DNA of 64,000 nt from Leptospira mtsangambouensis (GTDB lineage Bacteria; Spirochaetota; Leptospiria; Leptospirales; Leptospiraceae): contig NZ_RQHK01000003.1 in NCBI RefSeq assembly GCF_004770475.1, positions 62,001 through 126,000 on the forward strand, given 5' to 3'. Shown in pieces: positions 26,228 to 34,623 of this stretch. Under the pieces are notes generated by a model. It was not told the DNA's origin, ran no database searches, and saw only the letters and a list, made by a program, of their open reading frames with translations. How positions within the stretch are numbered: the stretch's first letter is position 1; every line of letters starts with the position of its first letter. A program made the position numbers and the translations under genes.

Positions 26228-27555
26228 TTTGAAAGGTTACCTTTAAAAAGTAAAGAGAGCGGAATGAAGATTAACAAACAAAAAATAGCACCAACTAAAA
26301 AGATTTCTGGAGCAGGTACATGTGCTGTGGCACCATTGAAAGGATCAATGTAGGTAAGATTAGTTCTCTCGTTGATTGTTTGTCCAATCATTGGACCAAT
26401 ATACATTGGAATTAAGACAAAGAATATCATTCGAATCCCTTGCAATTTCCCTGTATTTTCCTGGGGTGTGTAATCTCGAATTTGTGCTCCCAAAAGAGCC
26501 AAAACCTGAACAAATCCTGTGATTAAAATGAGACTTGTTATTCCAGTTAACCACATAACTTCTGTTTTTAAGTTCAGATCAATGGTTTTTGACATTGTAT
26601 ATAAAGAAAGCATTCCCAAAATATAAATAATCGAAAAGTATATCAGTAATTTGTTTTTATTTTTTCCATCGAATTGTTTTCCAAGTAAAACTGTGATGAT
26701 ACTTGCTCCAAGAATCACTCCAGCAAGAACGATAGAATATTGGATGGCATCAAATTTTAAATACTCTTGCATATAGATAATAAGGTAAGGCATATAAACT
26801 TGACTTGCAATTCCGTAGATTCCCATCGCTAAAAAATATAAATACAAACTTTGATTCTGTTTGATTACATCTAATTTAAATCCGTACGCAAGGTCAGATA
26901 AAAAATTTGTGTTTTGTTTTTTAAGATCTGGGTTGTCTTTGATTATCCAAATTCCAATCAGTCCGGAAACCGACATCATGGTTCCGACTGCAACAAAGAG
27001 TCCGGGATAACCAAGTGCATTCACGATGATTCCAAAACCACCAGCAACAATCAACATTGCAAGCAGTGGCATTGCTGATAGAACCCCTTCTGCAAGACTC
27101 CTTGCATTTTCCGTATTATCGGTAACGTAGGCATTGAAGGCTGCGTCGTTGGCAGTAGAACCAAATGCAGTCATGATACAATCTAAAGTAATCACAATTG
27201 CAATGGTAAGACTAATTATTTGGTTTGTGTCTGATAGATGAAACCATTCGGCAGTATTTTCTTTTGAGATGAATGCAAAGGAAAGTGTGAGTAAACCCCA
27301 AAGAAGATAACCAAAAGAGATAAAATACTTTCGATTCCCTGCTTTATCGGTTAAGATTCCGGCGATTAAGGTTGTGAAGGTAGCAACAATTCCACTTAGT
27401 TGGACCATCAAAGTGACGGAAGCCGTATTTTTTGCGATGGTATTATAAATAAAAAGATTAAAGTACATATTCTCAACGGACCAAGCGATCTGTCCAACGA
27501 GACCGAATAGAATGAGTACAAACCAGAGTCGTCCACCTAAATTGTGATTGTTCAT
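26224..27555 (-). CDS. MFS transporter, probable glycoside importer
   Basis: 443 residues, twelve hydrophobic helices, with an MFS-type cytoplasmic motif after helix 2 (GILTDKAGNRKYF, near 61-73). It is the first gene of a three-gene operon with a cytoplasmic GH2 enzyme and an alpha/beta hydrolase, so import of a disaccharide or glycoside is the simplest reading. The family alone would not give a substrate. The promoter region upstream (27556-27648) holds a small inverted repeat, GTGTC-N7-GACAC, near 27568, a possible operator, but no regulator gene is adjacent. Confidence 0.85.
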   Translation of the reverse strand: MNNHNLGGRLWFVLILFGLVGQIAWSVENMYFNLFIYNTIAKNTASVTLMVQLSGIVATFTTLIAGILTDKAGNRKYFISFGYLLWGLLTLSFAFISKENTAEWFHLSDTNQIISLTIAIVITLDCIMTAFGSTANDAAFNAYVTDNTENARSLAEGVLSAMPLLAMLIVAGGFGIIVNALGYPGLFVAVGTMMSVSGLIGIWIIKDNPDLKKQNTNFLSDLAYGFKLDVIKQNQSLYLYFLAMGIYGIASQVYMPYLIIYMQEYLKFDAIQYSIVLAGVILGASIITVLLGKQFDGKNKNKLLIYFSIIYILGMLSLYTMSKTIDLNLKTEVMWLTGITSLILITGFVQVLALLGAQIRDYTPQENTGKLQGIRMIFFVLIPMYIGPMIGQTINERTNLTYIDPFNGATAHVPAPEIFLVGAIFCLLIFIPLSLLFKGNLSK

Positions 27556-27648
27556 GATCGCATAGTGTCAGCGAAAGACACCTGTATTGGCGACCAAAAT
27601 TTTGACACTGGTTCAAATTTCTTTGATAGTGATTCTAATTACAAAAAA

Positions 27649-29172
27649 TTAAAATACTTTTCCTAATTGAAATCCCAGCCATTGGTGCTGTTGGGGCAAT
27701 CCTTTTCCAGATTGGAAATCGATCGTTTGGTAGTTGTAATGAATTCCAAATAAAAAACCAGCATTGGATACGGAAACAAATCCAGCACGGACAAAACCAA
27801 CAGCCCGTTTTAAATCAGCTACATAGGTTTTATCATCTCTATATTCAATTTCTTCACGTAACAGTTGCAATAAGACTTCCCTTTGTTTTGGATCCAAAAT
27901 GAATTGTGATAAAATTTCATAGGAATACAGCCTAATGATAGGTGGTAATTTTCCTCCGTCCGGTCTAAAGATGGAATAAATAGCCAGAGCACGAGCGTTA
28001 TCTGGTATTTGGTCCCATTGGTCTGAAAGATTTTTTAGCAAAAATAATCTCATCCCTCTTTCTATATCTTCTGCACCATTGAAAATATTATTAAAAATTA
28101 GATAATTGAGTCCAATATCATAGGGATTTGTTGTCCCTTTTACTAAAAATTCGTTAAACAAAATATATCTTTGTAATGAGTTTCTACCATTATCTTCTGC
28201 AAGGGCTCTATACAGAATTTCTCTTTCACCAGTTTCTGGAGTTGGATTATTTAAATAGTTATCCCAATTGCTAAACGCTGATTGTCTATTTTGTGCTTTG
28301 TAAGTTTTGTCTGTTCCCATTTGACCTTGGATGGTCGCATTATAAAATTGAAATGTTCCTCCGGGATTAATATAAAAATACCAATATCCTTTCCCATCTT
28401 CATGGAGAATGGGAGGACCGGGTTGTAAGGCCGAACTTCCAGGGCCAGGTGTTTTATCAACATTTCCAAATCGAAAGATCAGTCCAAATGAGGCATCTGT
28501 TTGGATATTCCCAAGATTCAAATTGTATTGTGTGCCAAAAAAACGATGATGAAATTTTCTTACATCAGTTCGCAATGCACCTGAATATGAGTTTGGAATT
28601 TGTGTATCCCAACCTTGCGGTGTTGGCGAACCAATTAAGTTATGAAAATTCATTTGGGCTGACTTGCCACCTACAGATGGTCCAATCATTCCCACTTCAA
28701 GTTCTGTTGTGATACTTGTGTCTTCTGTTGCGGTTGTTAAAGAATTACTAAAGTAGGCACGGCTTGAATATGGCCTGTCTCCATAGGAAACATCCGCCTT
28801 CGTAATATTAGTTGGTGTATAAAACTCCTGTCCTAATGCAAATCCTTGTAGATGTTTTGTAGTTTGAGATGGGGTAACAAATAGATCATTCCAGTATCCT
28901 AATATTCTTCTGGTAGGATTGGATTCCCCGGCAGTCATATGAAATTCTAATCGAGAACCATTGGTATAATAACGGTCAGAAAAGGCACCGAAGGCATCAT
29001 TTTCCATGATGAGTCGAATCTGGTATTGGTCTTTTGGCTCTATAACAGATTTTTCAATTTCGGGAAGGACTTCCTTTTTGCTAGGGTATTGTTTTTTTGC
29101 CACCTTTGTTGTTTGGGCATTCAAACTAATGTTAAAAATAACCAAAAGAAAAAGGAGACGGAAGGCTTTCAT
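27649..29172 (-). CDS. LpxR-like (DUF2219) outer-membrane protein
   Basis: 507 residues with a signal peptide (to about 20, ISLNAQ). The mature start shows the LpxR hallmark: IRLIMENDAFGAFSDRYYTNGSRL, split over about 53-76, in which N and D of END/ND and the DRYYTNG block correspond to the catalytic and Ca-binding region of the lipid A 3'-O-deacylase family. The rest alternates as a beta-barrel, but at 507 it is longer than the usual 300-350 residues, with an insert in the second half (about 280-430) rich in helical sequence. It could remodel lipid A in the outer membrane. It follows the Ca-loop lipoprotein gene by 69 nt. Activity is inference from motif. Confidence 0.8.
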   Translation of the reverse strand: MKAFRLLFLLVIFNISLNAQTTKVAKKQYPSKKEVLPEIEKSVIEPKDQYQIRLIMENDAFGAFSDRYYTNGSRLEFHMTAGESNPTRRILGYWNDLFVTPSQTTKHLQGFALGQEFYTPTNITKADVSYGDRPYSSRAYFSNSLTTATEDTSITTELEVGMIGPSVGGKSAQMNFHNLIGSPTPQGWDTQIPNSYSGALRTDVRKFHHRFFGTQYNLNLGNIQTDASFGLIFRFGNVDKTPGPGSSALQPGPPILHEDGKGYWYFYINPGGTFQFYNATIQGQMGTDKTYKAQNRQSAFSNWDNYLNNPTPETGEREILYRALAEDNGRNSLQRYILFNEFLVKGTTNPYDIGLNYLIFNNIFNGAEDIERGMRLFLLKNLSDQWDQIPDNARALAIYSIFRPDGGKLPPIIRLYSYEILSQFILDPKQREVLLQLLREEIEYRDDKTYVADLKRAVGFVRAGFVSVSNAGFLFGIHYNYQTIDFQSGKGLPQQHQWLGFQLGKVF

Positions 29173-29241
29173 GGTCCTATAGAAAAATCCCCAGAGGAAT
29201 CCGCAAGGAACTCTCCAGGGTTTTGGTAAATGTCTAGAAGT

Positions 29242-31917
29242 TTAATTGACTGTCAAAGTTCCCATTTGGGCATCTGAAAAGGAAAGACCGGAATTGGAAC
29301 CGTTTCCATCTAAATCACAGTAGGTGGTTGAAGTGATGCCAGCGATGGAAAACCGAAAAACAAATCGATATGTACCTGGTGTTGACGGTGCAGTCAGGGT
29401 AGTGAAATACTCATCGTCGTTACCAATCTGAAGGTTAAAAGCTGCGGGTGTAAACACCCATAAATGAGGGTGGGTGATCGGGTTTGTATTATTTGGGCCA
29501 TAACCCGCACTTGCCGCAACCCTGTTATCAGCTCCCGCTACGTCAGAGATTCCTGTGTGGTAAACTCTACCATAAACGATGTCAGTGGTTCCACCAGCAT
29601 TTGCGATGAGACCATTTGGCCATTGTAAGACACAATAATGTACAATTGGTAAATTCGTTGGTGTTTTATTTACTTCGGTACTGAGAGAACTTTCTCCGCC
29701 GGCATGGATTGCCGCCAAACGAAAGTAATATACTGTATCGTTGGTAAGTCCAGTCACAACAATAGGAGAGGATGTGCCGGAAACCGAGGCATTACTTGTC
29801 GTAACCCCAGACGAAGTTCCATAATAGACTTTGTAACTAGTGGCTCCCGCAATTGTCGAAAATGCAATGGAGATTTGAGTGTTGCCTACGGTGGCAGACG
29901 AGATGGTTGGTGCGGATGGTGGTCCTACTGACACAGCCAAGCTGGAAACAGTTGATATATTTCCAGCTTGGTCACAACTTCTTGCTTTTATCGTATAACT
30001 TCCGTTTGGTAAAGTAGCAGCTGTTGAATATTCTGTGCCACTAGAAATTGTGCAGGTCGATCCACCACTAAAAGATGGGTCGGTTCCTGAAGTTGAGTAT
30101 GCAGTTTTTTTGCAGCCTGTTCCGCCAGTATCACTGCAACTTAAGGTAACGGTGGTTCCACTGGTATGTGGTCCACTAGTTGTAGGAGAAGTGATACTAA
30201 CGTTTGGTGCTGTTGTATCCTTGGTAAGTGAAAGAGAATTGGATCCATAATTAGAAACTAGGTTTGCAACGCAGATTCGAATTGTATTTGATCCGACAGA
30301 AAAGAGACCATTTGTAATGGTGGATGTGGTGTCTGGACCGCCTGCAGAAACACTTCCAGTTATATTGAGATTTCCAGATCCGTTCGACAATGCCGTTCCT
30401 GTAGAACAACTTGAGCCACCTAAACGCAATTGGTAAGTTCCTGCTTTGGAACTTTGCCAAGATATTGAAACCGTTTCCGTTCCATCTATGTAAGTAGGAT
30501 GGGCGTTGATTGTAATGTTGGCAACAGTTGTATCGACTCTATACAGTCCGGTGGTAACGGCACTTACATTTCCTGCAGAATCCCTTGCAATGTACTTTAG
30601 GTAATTTGAATTTGCGTCGGAAAGTGAAACGGCTGCTGTGTATTCTGTTCCGGATGTGATATTTCCTGTGGATCCGTTGATCACTGGATTTGTAGGTGCA
30701 GAACCTGATTGCAATGCATACGCCATTTTTGTACAACCAGATCCGCCAGTATCAGAACAAGCGAAAGTAACAGATGTCGTCGTGGAAAAATCTCCCTGAC
30801 CAGGAGTAGGTGTGACGACCGGTGCTGTATCATCTCGAGTGATCTGAAATGTTTGAGACCCAGTGAGTCCTAAAGCAGTGACACAAATTCTATATTCTTT
30901 ATTTCCTTCTGAAGTGAAATGAGACCCTGCGTTTCTTGTGAAAGTTTTATTTACACTAGCGGTTGCAGATCCATTGTCAACTTCCGTTCCATTGTTACAA
31001 GAGGATGAGCCTTCTCTAATACTGTAAGTTCCGGTTTTATTAGAAGTCCAAGTAGCAGTTGAGTTGGCGATGGCTCCTGCTGAATTACTAATATAATTTG
31101 CTGAAAGCGATACAGAAATTGAAGGAGCTGCTGAATCAATTGTATAAGTTCCTGTAGTGACTGTTGATACGTTCCCTGCAAGGTCTCTACATAATGCTTT
31201 TAATGTATAATTTCCATCACCGGAAAAAGTAATCGATTTACTTGGAGGATTTACCGTTGTACCAACCTTAGGTGAAAAAGAAGGAGTACTTCCATCGATC
31301 GTATAAAGAATAGAACCTGGAGCGATAGAATCTTGGCACTGGATATTGATGTTAATATTGGAGGAGGAGGTGGCGGAACTCGGAGACAAATTTAATGTTG
31401 GCGAAACATTATCTGTTAATACTTGACCAATCGTTGTATCATTTGCTGTTCCATCTCCATCTGTATCAAATCCATCCGGTACCCCATCTTTATTCGCATC
31501 AACTAATACCACTGTAGTGCCAGAGCCGTTTGGACCTGTTGTGACTGTAATGATCCCTAAGTCGTTGACAGAAATATAATAGTCGGCAATGCCATCACCA
31601 TTTTGGTCAATGGCATCAGGTACCCCGTCACCATTTGTATCAAGCAAGATCATCGAAGGGAAATCATTTCCATTCAAAGTAATCCCGTCTGATACTCCAT
31701 CTCCATTCGAATCAGTGAGAATTCCATCGGAGACTCCGTTTTGATTCAAATCAATCGCTGCACCGGGTTTTAAGTTTGCTGAATTCCCTGAAGAACCTCC
31801 ACCTAAACCTAACAAAACAGATTCCATACCTGATTTTTTGTCTTCGCCTGGCAGTAAGATACATTGGGCTAGAATTAGAATGGACATAAATAGTGGAGTT
31901 AGGTGGATCTTTTTCAT
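29242..31917 (-). CDS. Large Ca-loop / Ig-like / FN3 surface lipoprotein
   Basis: 891 residues. Lipoprotein signal ending LILAQC (Cys 19). Residues 50-160 carry tandem DxNxDGxxD-type calcium loops (NQNGVSDG, SNGDGVSDG, TNGDGVPDA, QNGDGIADY, NKDGVPDGFD, DGDGTAND), as in thrombospondin-type or EF-hand-like repeats. Next come at least four chitobiase-C-like Ig domains with paired cysteines and AGNVS/AGNIS signatures (about 170-665), then a fibronectin III domain (about 668-755, ending EVNKTP) and a C-terminal unknown domain. The architecture points to a Ca-stabilised, surface-exposed adhesin or matrix protein. No catalytic motif is visible. Function beyond surface location is inference. Confidence 0.85.
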   Translation of the reverse strand: MKKIHLTPLFMSILILAQCILLPGEDKKSGMESVLLGLGGGSSGNSANLKPGAAIDLNQNGVSDGILTDSNGDGVSDGITLNGNDFPSMILLDTNGDGVPDAIDQNGDGIADYYISVNDLGIITVTTGPNGSGTTVVLVDANKDGVPDGFDTDGDGTANDTTIGQVLTDNVSPTLNLSPSSATSSSNININIQCQDSIAPGSILYTIDGSTPSFSPKVGTTVNPPSKSITFSGDGNYTLKALCRDLAGNVSTVTTGTYTIDSAAPSISVSLSANYISNSAGAIANSTATWTSNKTGTYSIREGSSSCNNGTEVDNGSATASVNKTFTRNAGSHFTSEGNKEYRICVTALGLTGSQTFQITRDDTAPVVTPTPGQGDFSTTTSVTFACSDTGGSGCTKMAYALQSGSAPTNPVINGSTGNITSGTEYTAAVSLSDANSNYLKYIARDSAGNVSAVTTGLYRVDTTVANITINAHPTYIDGTETVSISWQSSKAGTYQLRLGGSSCSTGTALSNGSGNLNITGSVSAGGPDTTSTITNGLFSVGSNTIRICVANLVSNYGSNSLSLTKDTTAPNVSITSPTTSGPHTSGTTVTLSCSDTGGTGCKKTAYSTSGTDPSFSGGSTCTISSGTEYSTAATLPNGSYTIKARSCDQAGNISTVSSLAVSVGPPSAPTISSATVGNTQISIAFSTIAGATSYKVYYGTSSGVTTSNASVSGTSSPIVVTGLTNDTVYYFRLAAIHAGGESSLSTEVNKTPTNLPIVHYCVLQWPNGLIANAGGTTDIVYGRVYHTGISDVAGADNRVAASAGYGPNNTNPITHPHLWVFTPAAFNLQIGNDDEYFTTLTAPSTPGTYRFVFRFSIAGITSTTYCDLDGNGSNSGLSFSDAQMGTLTVN

Positions 31918-32030
31918 ATGGTTTTTCTCTTGTTAGTCGATAACCACATACCAAAGAAATTTATTAACTTGTCAATAGGAAATCAATAGGCTTGTACTCA
32001 TTCTTTTTTACAATTTGGTCGTGACAAAAA

Positions 32031-32348
32031 TTACGTATCCTCTTTCGAATCATCTTTCAAATATAAATAACGTTCAGCGACAAAGGTTCCAAATGGAAGA
32101 ACGGAGGCCAGGGCAGCTAAAAAAGTTTTTTTCAGTTTCCAACCTAATTCCACTTTGACTTGGAACAGTTCCACCAAATACAAAAGGAATAATAATCCGT
32201 GGACAAGACCAACGATCTTATTCGGTTCTGGATTTTGATACAGATACTTGAGAGGCATGGTCACAAAGAGAATTGTGAGAAATGAAAGGCCTTCCAAAAA
32301 AGCCAAAATGCGAAATCTTCCTAATTTTGTTTGGAGTAAAGTATACAA
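32031..32348 (-). CDS. DUF3817 small membrane protein
   Basis: 105 residues, three membrane helices. The pattern LGRFRILAFLEGLSFLTILF, P-L-K-Y-L near 33 and VGLVHGLLFLLYL near 47 is that of DUF3817, whose members are small integral membrane proteins of unknown role, sometimes fused to or next to transporters. Charged C-terminus. It stands alone between two divergent or oppositely directed genes. Confidence 0.82.
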   Translation of the reverse strand: MYTLLQTKLGRFRILAFLEGLSFLTILFVTMPLKYLYQNPEPNKIVGLVHGLLFLLYLVELFQVKVELGWKLKKTFLAALASVLPFGTFVAERYLYLKDDSKEDT

Positions 32349-32539
32349 AGGTAAATCCTTTAAAGTTCGGTATTTTCCAGGTTCTCGAATTTCTTTGGAT
32401 ACGTCCTTACTTTCTTCAGTGACTTACCTTTCCCTTTTGGTTTCCTTTTGCCTTTTTTTGAATCAAAATGCCAGGTTTTTTGAGAAATGAGACCTTCCCG
32501 TATGATCTGAATTTAGAATTAGTCGACAATTGTTCGGGA

Positions 32540-32567
32540 TTGACATTTCAGGTGAAACAATTACAAT
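32540..32567 (+). promoter_or_regulatory. Near-consensus sigma-70 promoter of the ceramidase gene
   Basis: TTGACA at 32540-32545, a 16-nt spacer and TACAAT at 32562-32567. The transcription start is expected at about 32574, one base before the ATG at 32575, so the mRNA would be leaderless. No ribosome-binding site is seen. The rest of 32349-32539 holds nothing I recognise. Confidence 0.6.
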
Positions 32568-32574
32568 CTGAAAG

Positions 32575-34587
32575 ATGCACTTTCGAATTTCACTTATTGT
32601 TCTCTTTTGTTTCACACTTTCTCTCCATTCCGAAGAGAAACCAGTCTATTCAGCCGCGATGGCAAAAAAAGACATCACAGGACCGTCTGTTGGTGTTATG
32701 TTTTGGGGTTATGCGAGAGAAGACCAAACTGGGCTTGGGATTCACACGAGGCAGTATGCTCGTTCCCTAGTCATTCGAGACCAAAGTTCCAAAAAACTGT
32801 TAGCTTATGTGACTGCTGAGGTAGGAGGAATTCCTTTTGAAATCCAAAGAGATGTTGTCAAAAGGCTTCAGTTGGAATTAGATCCTTCGTTTAACTATGG
32901 TAATGTGTTAATCAATGCATCACATACACACAGTGGTCCAGCGGGACATTTTCACTATTCTGAAGTTTCTTTTTATTCAAAAGAATTTTATTCAGAATCT
33001 TATGCGGTTCTTAGAGATGGAATTTTTGAATCAATTAAAGAAGCTTATCAAAAATTAAAACCTGCAGAATTGATCGTCGGCAAAGCTATGGTGAAGGAAG
33101 CGGGTGTTAACCGGAGCCTTTCTGCCTATCTAGCCAACCCGGAATTGGAAAGAAAAACTTTCTCGGATAATATTGATCGGGAAATGCTCCAACTAACAGT
33201 ATCTATATCTGGAGTTCCAATTGGATTTGTAAATTGGTATGGTGTACATCCAACCAATATTACTTTTGACAATCGTCTTATTTCTTCAGATAACAAAGGG
33301 ATTGCATCCTTACTGGCAGAGTCAGAAGCCAAAAAACAAGGTTTAAACGATTTTGTTGCGATTTTTGCTCAAGCAAACGAAGGTGATGTTTCACCCAATC
33401 TTAATTTAGATAACACCGGTCCAGGAAAGGACATGTATGACAGTAGTTTTATCATAGGCAAAAGACAATTTTTAGCAAGCCAAGAGATTTTGAAATCAGA
33501 AGGCAAACGATTGTCAGGTGGCATTTCATTCACGCAACGGTTTATTGATATGAGTAAACACCCTGTCAGTAGCGAATTTTCTGGGACTGGTAAAGCAGAA
33601 ATCACATGTCCTTCTGCCTATGGATATTCATTTGCTGCTGGTTCTACTGAAGAAGGAGGAGGGCATTGGTTGTTCCACGAAGGTATGACAAACCAAAATC
33701 GTAGATTTTATATTGATTGGATTGCAAGGTTTATGTTGCAGTCTCCTTCTCAAGAATTGAGGGAATGTCAAAATCCGAAAGCTGTTCTATTTCCTATGGG
33801 AGAGACAAAACCCATTCCAAGTCTTCCGCAAATTTTGCCTTATGGACTTGCAACAGTTGGAAATTTAACGATTTTGGTTTTGCCACATGAAGTCACAACA
33901 ATGTCGAGTCGAAGATTAAAAAAAGAAGTTCAGTCTGTATTAAAAGAAGGTGCTTCAGAAATTGTATTGTCTGGATTGACAAACGATTTTTCAGGATACA
34001 TCACAACACCGGAAGAATATTCTACACAAAACTATGAAGGTGGTCATACCTTACATGGACCTCAAAGTTTAAATGCTCTAAGACAAGAGTTTCATAAAAT
34101 GTCATTGGAATTGAAAAGTGGTATTCCAGCACCTGCTACGACACTTATGCCATTGGATTTATCTGATCGAGTTCATCCTTTAAAAATTCCTTCTGCTGAT
34201 GTGGTTTCAAATAAACCTCAAAATATCATCCAACCTAACGCAGAGACGTATCAAAAAGGTGGTGTGATCTCTTGTCGAGTGGCCTCTGCACATCCCAATG
34301 TTGGGTATCCAAAAGTTTTTTCCTATCTTTGGGTTGAGACTCTTGATGGTGCAACTTGGAAGCGGATTCGTTCCGACGCAGATTTTGATACAAAATTTAT
34401 TTATCAAAAAAAGGGTCTTTGGGGTAAAAATGAAGAAAGTTTAGAATTACTTTGGGAAACAAGTGCTGAAACCAAATCCGGTGAATACCGCTTAGTTCAC
34501 GAAGGAATGTATCTCAGTGCTGATGGAAAAAGAAATCATTACCGTATAGAGTGTCCAAACTTTCGAATTGGAGAAAGAGGAATATAA
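32575..34587 (+). CDS. Exported neutral/alkaline ceramidase-family hydrolase
   Basis: 670 residues. The signal peptide runs to about residue 20 (LSLHSEE). The N-terminal domain has the ceramidase pattern: AMAKKDITGP start, FWGYAREDQTGLGIHTRQYAR (split across 45-65), the zinc/active-site block NASHTHSGPAG (about 115-125) and a GDVSPN motif (about 270). A C-terminal Ig-like domain (about 540-665) follows, as in bacterial neutral ceramidases. The enzyme would cleave the amide of ceramide-like lipids outside the inner membrane. Spirochaete ceramide is not established, so the natural substrate may be another N-acyl lipid or host/environment sphingolipid. It is followed 36 nt later by a GT-C-like gene. 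Confidence 0.85.
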   Translation: MHFRISLIVLFCFTLSLHSEEKPVYSAAMAKKDITGPSVGVMFWGYAREDQTGLGIHTRQYARSLVIRDQSSKKLLAYVTAEVGGIPFEIQRDVVKRLQLELDPSFNYGNVLINASHTHSGPAGHFHYSEVSFYSKEFYSESYAVLRDGIFESIKEAYQKLKPAELIVGKAMVKEAGVNRSLSAYLANPELERKTFSDNIDREMLQLTVSISGVPIGFVNWYGVHPTNITFDNRLISSDNKGIASLLAESEAKKQGLNDFVAIFAQANEGDVSPNLNLDNTGPGKDMYDSSFIIGKRQFLASQEILKSEGKRLSGGISFTQRFIDMSKHPVSSEFSGTGKAEITCPSAYGYSFAAGSTEEGGGHWLFHEGMTNQNRRFYIDWIARFMLQSPSQELRECQNPKAVLFPMGETKPIPSLPQILPYGLATVGNLTILVLPHEVTTMSSRRLKKEVQSVLKEGASEIVLSGLTNDFSGYITTPEEYSTQNYEGGHTLHGPQSLNALRQEFHKMSLELKSGIPAPATTLMPLDLSDRVHPLKIPSADVVSNKPQNIIQPNAETYQKGGVISCRVASAHPNVGYPKVFSYLWVETLDGATWKRIRSDADFDTKFIYQKKGLWGKNEESLELLWETSAETKSGEYRLVHEGMYLSADGKRNHYRIECPNFRIGERGI

Positions 34588-34623
34588 GATTGCCAAACAA
34601 ATCAGATCCATTATTTTTTTGTA

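Noticed and set aside
27556..27648. GTGTC-N7-GACAC inverted repeat before the MFS gene as an operator
   Set aside because: Short arms and no regulator gene nearby; chance is likely, so it is only mentioned with the MFS gene.
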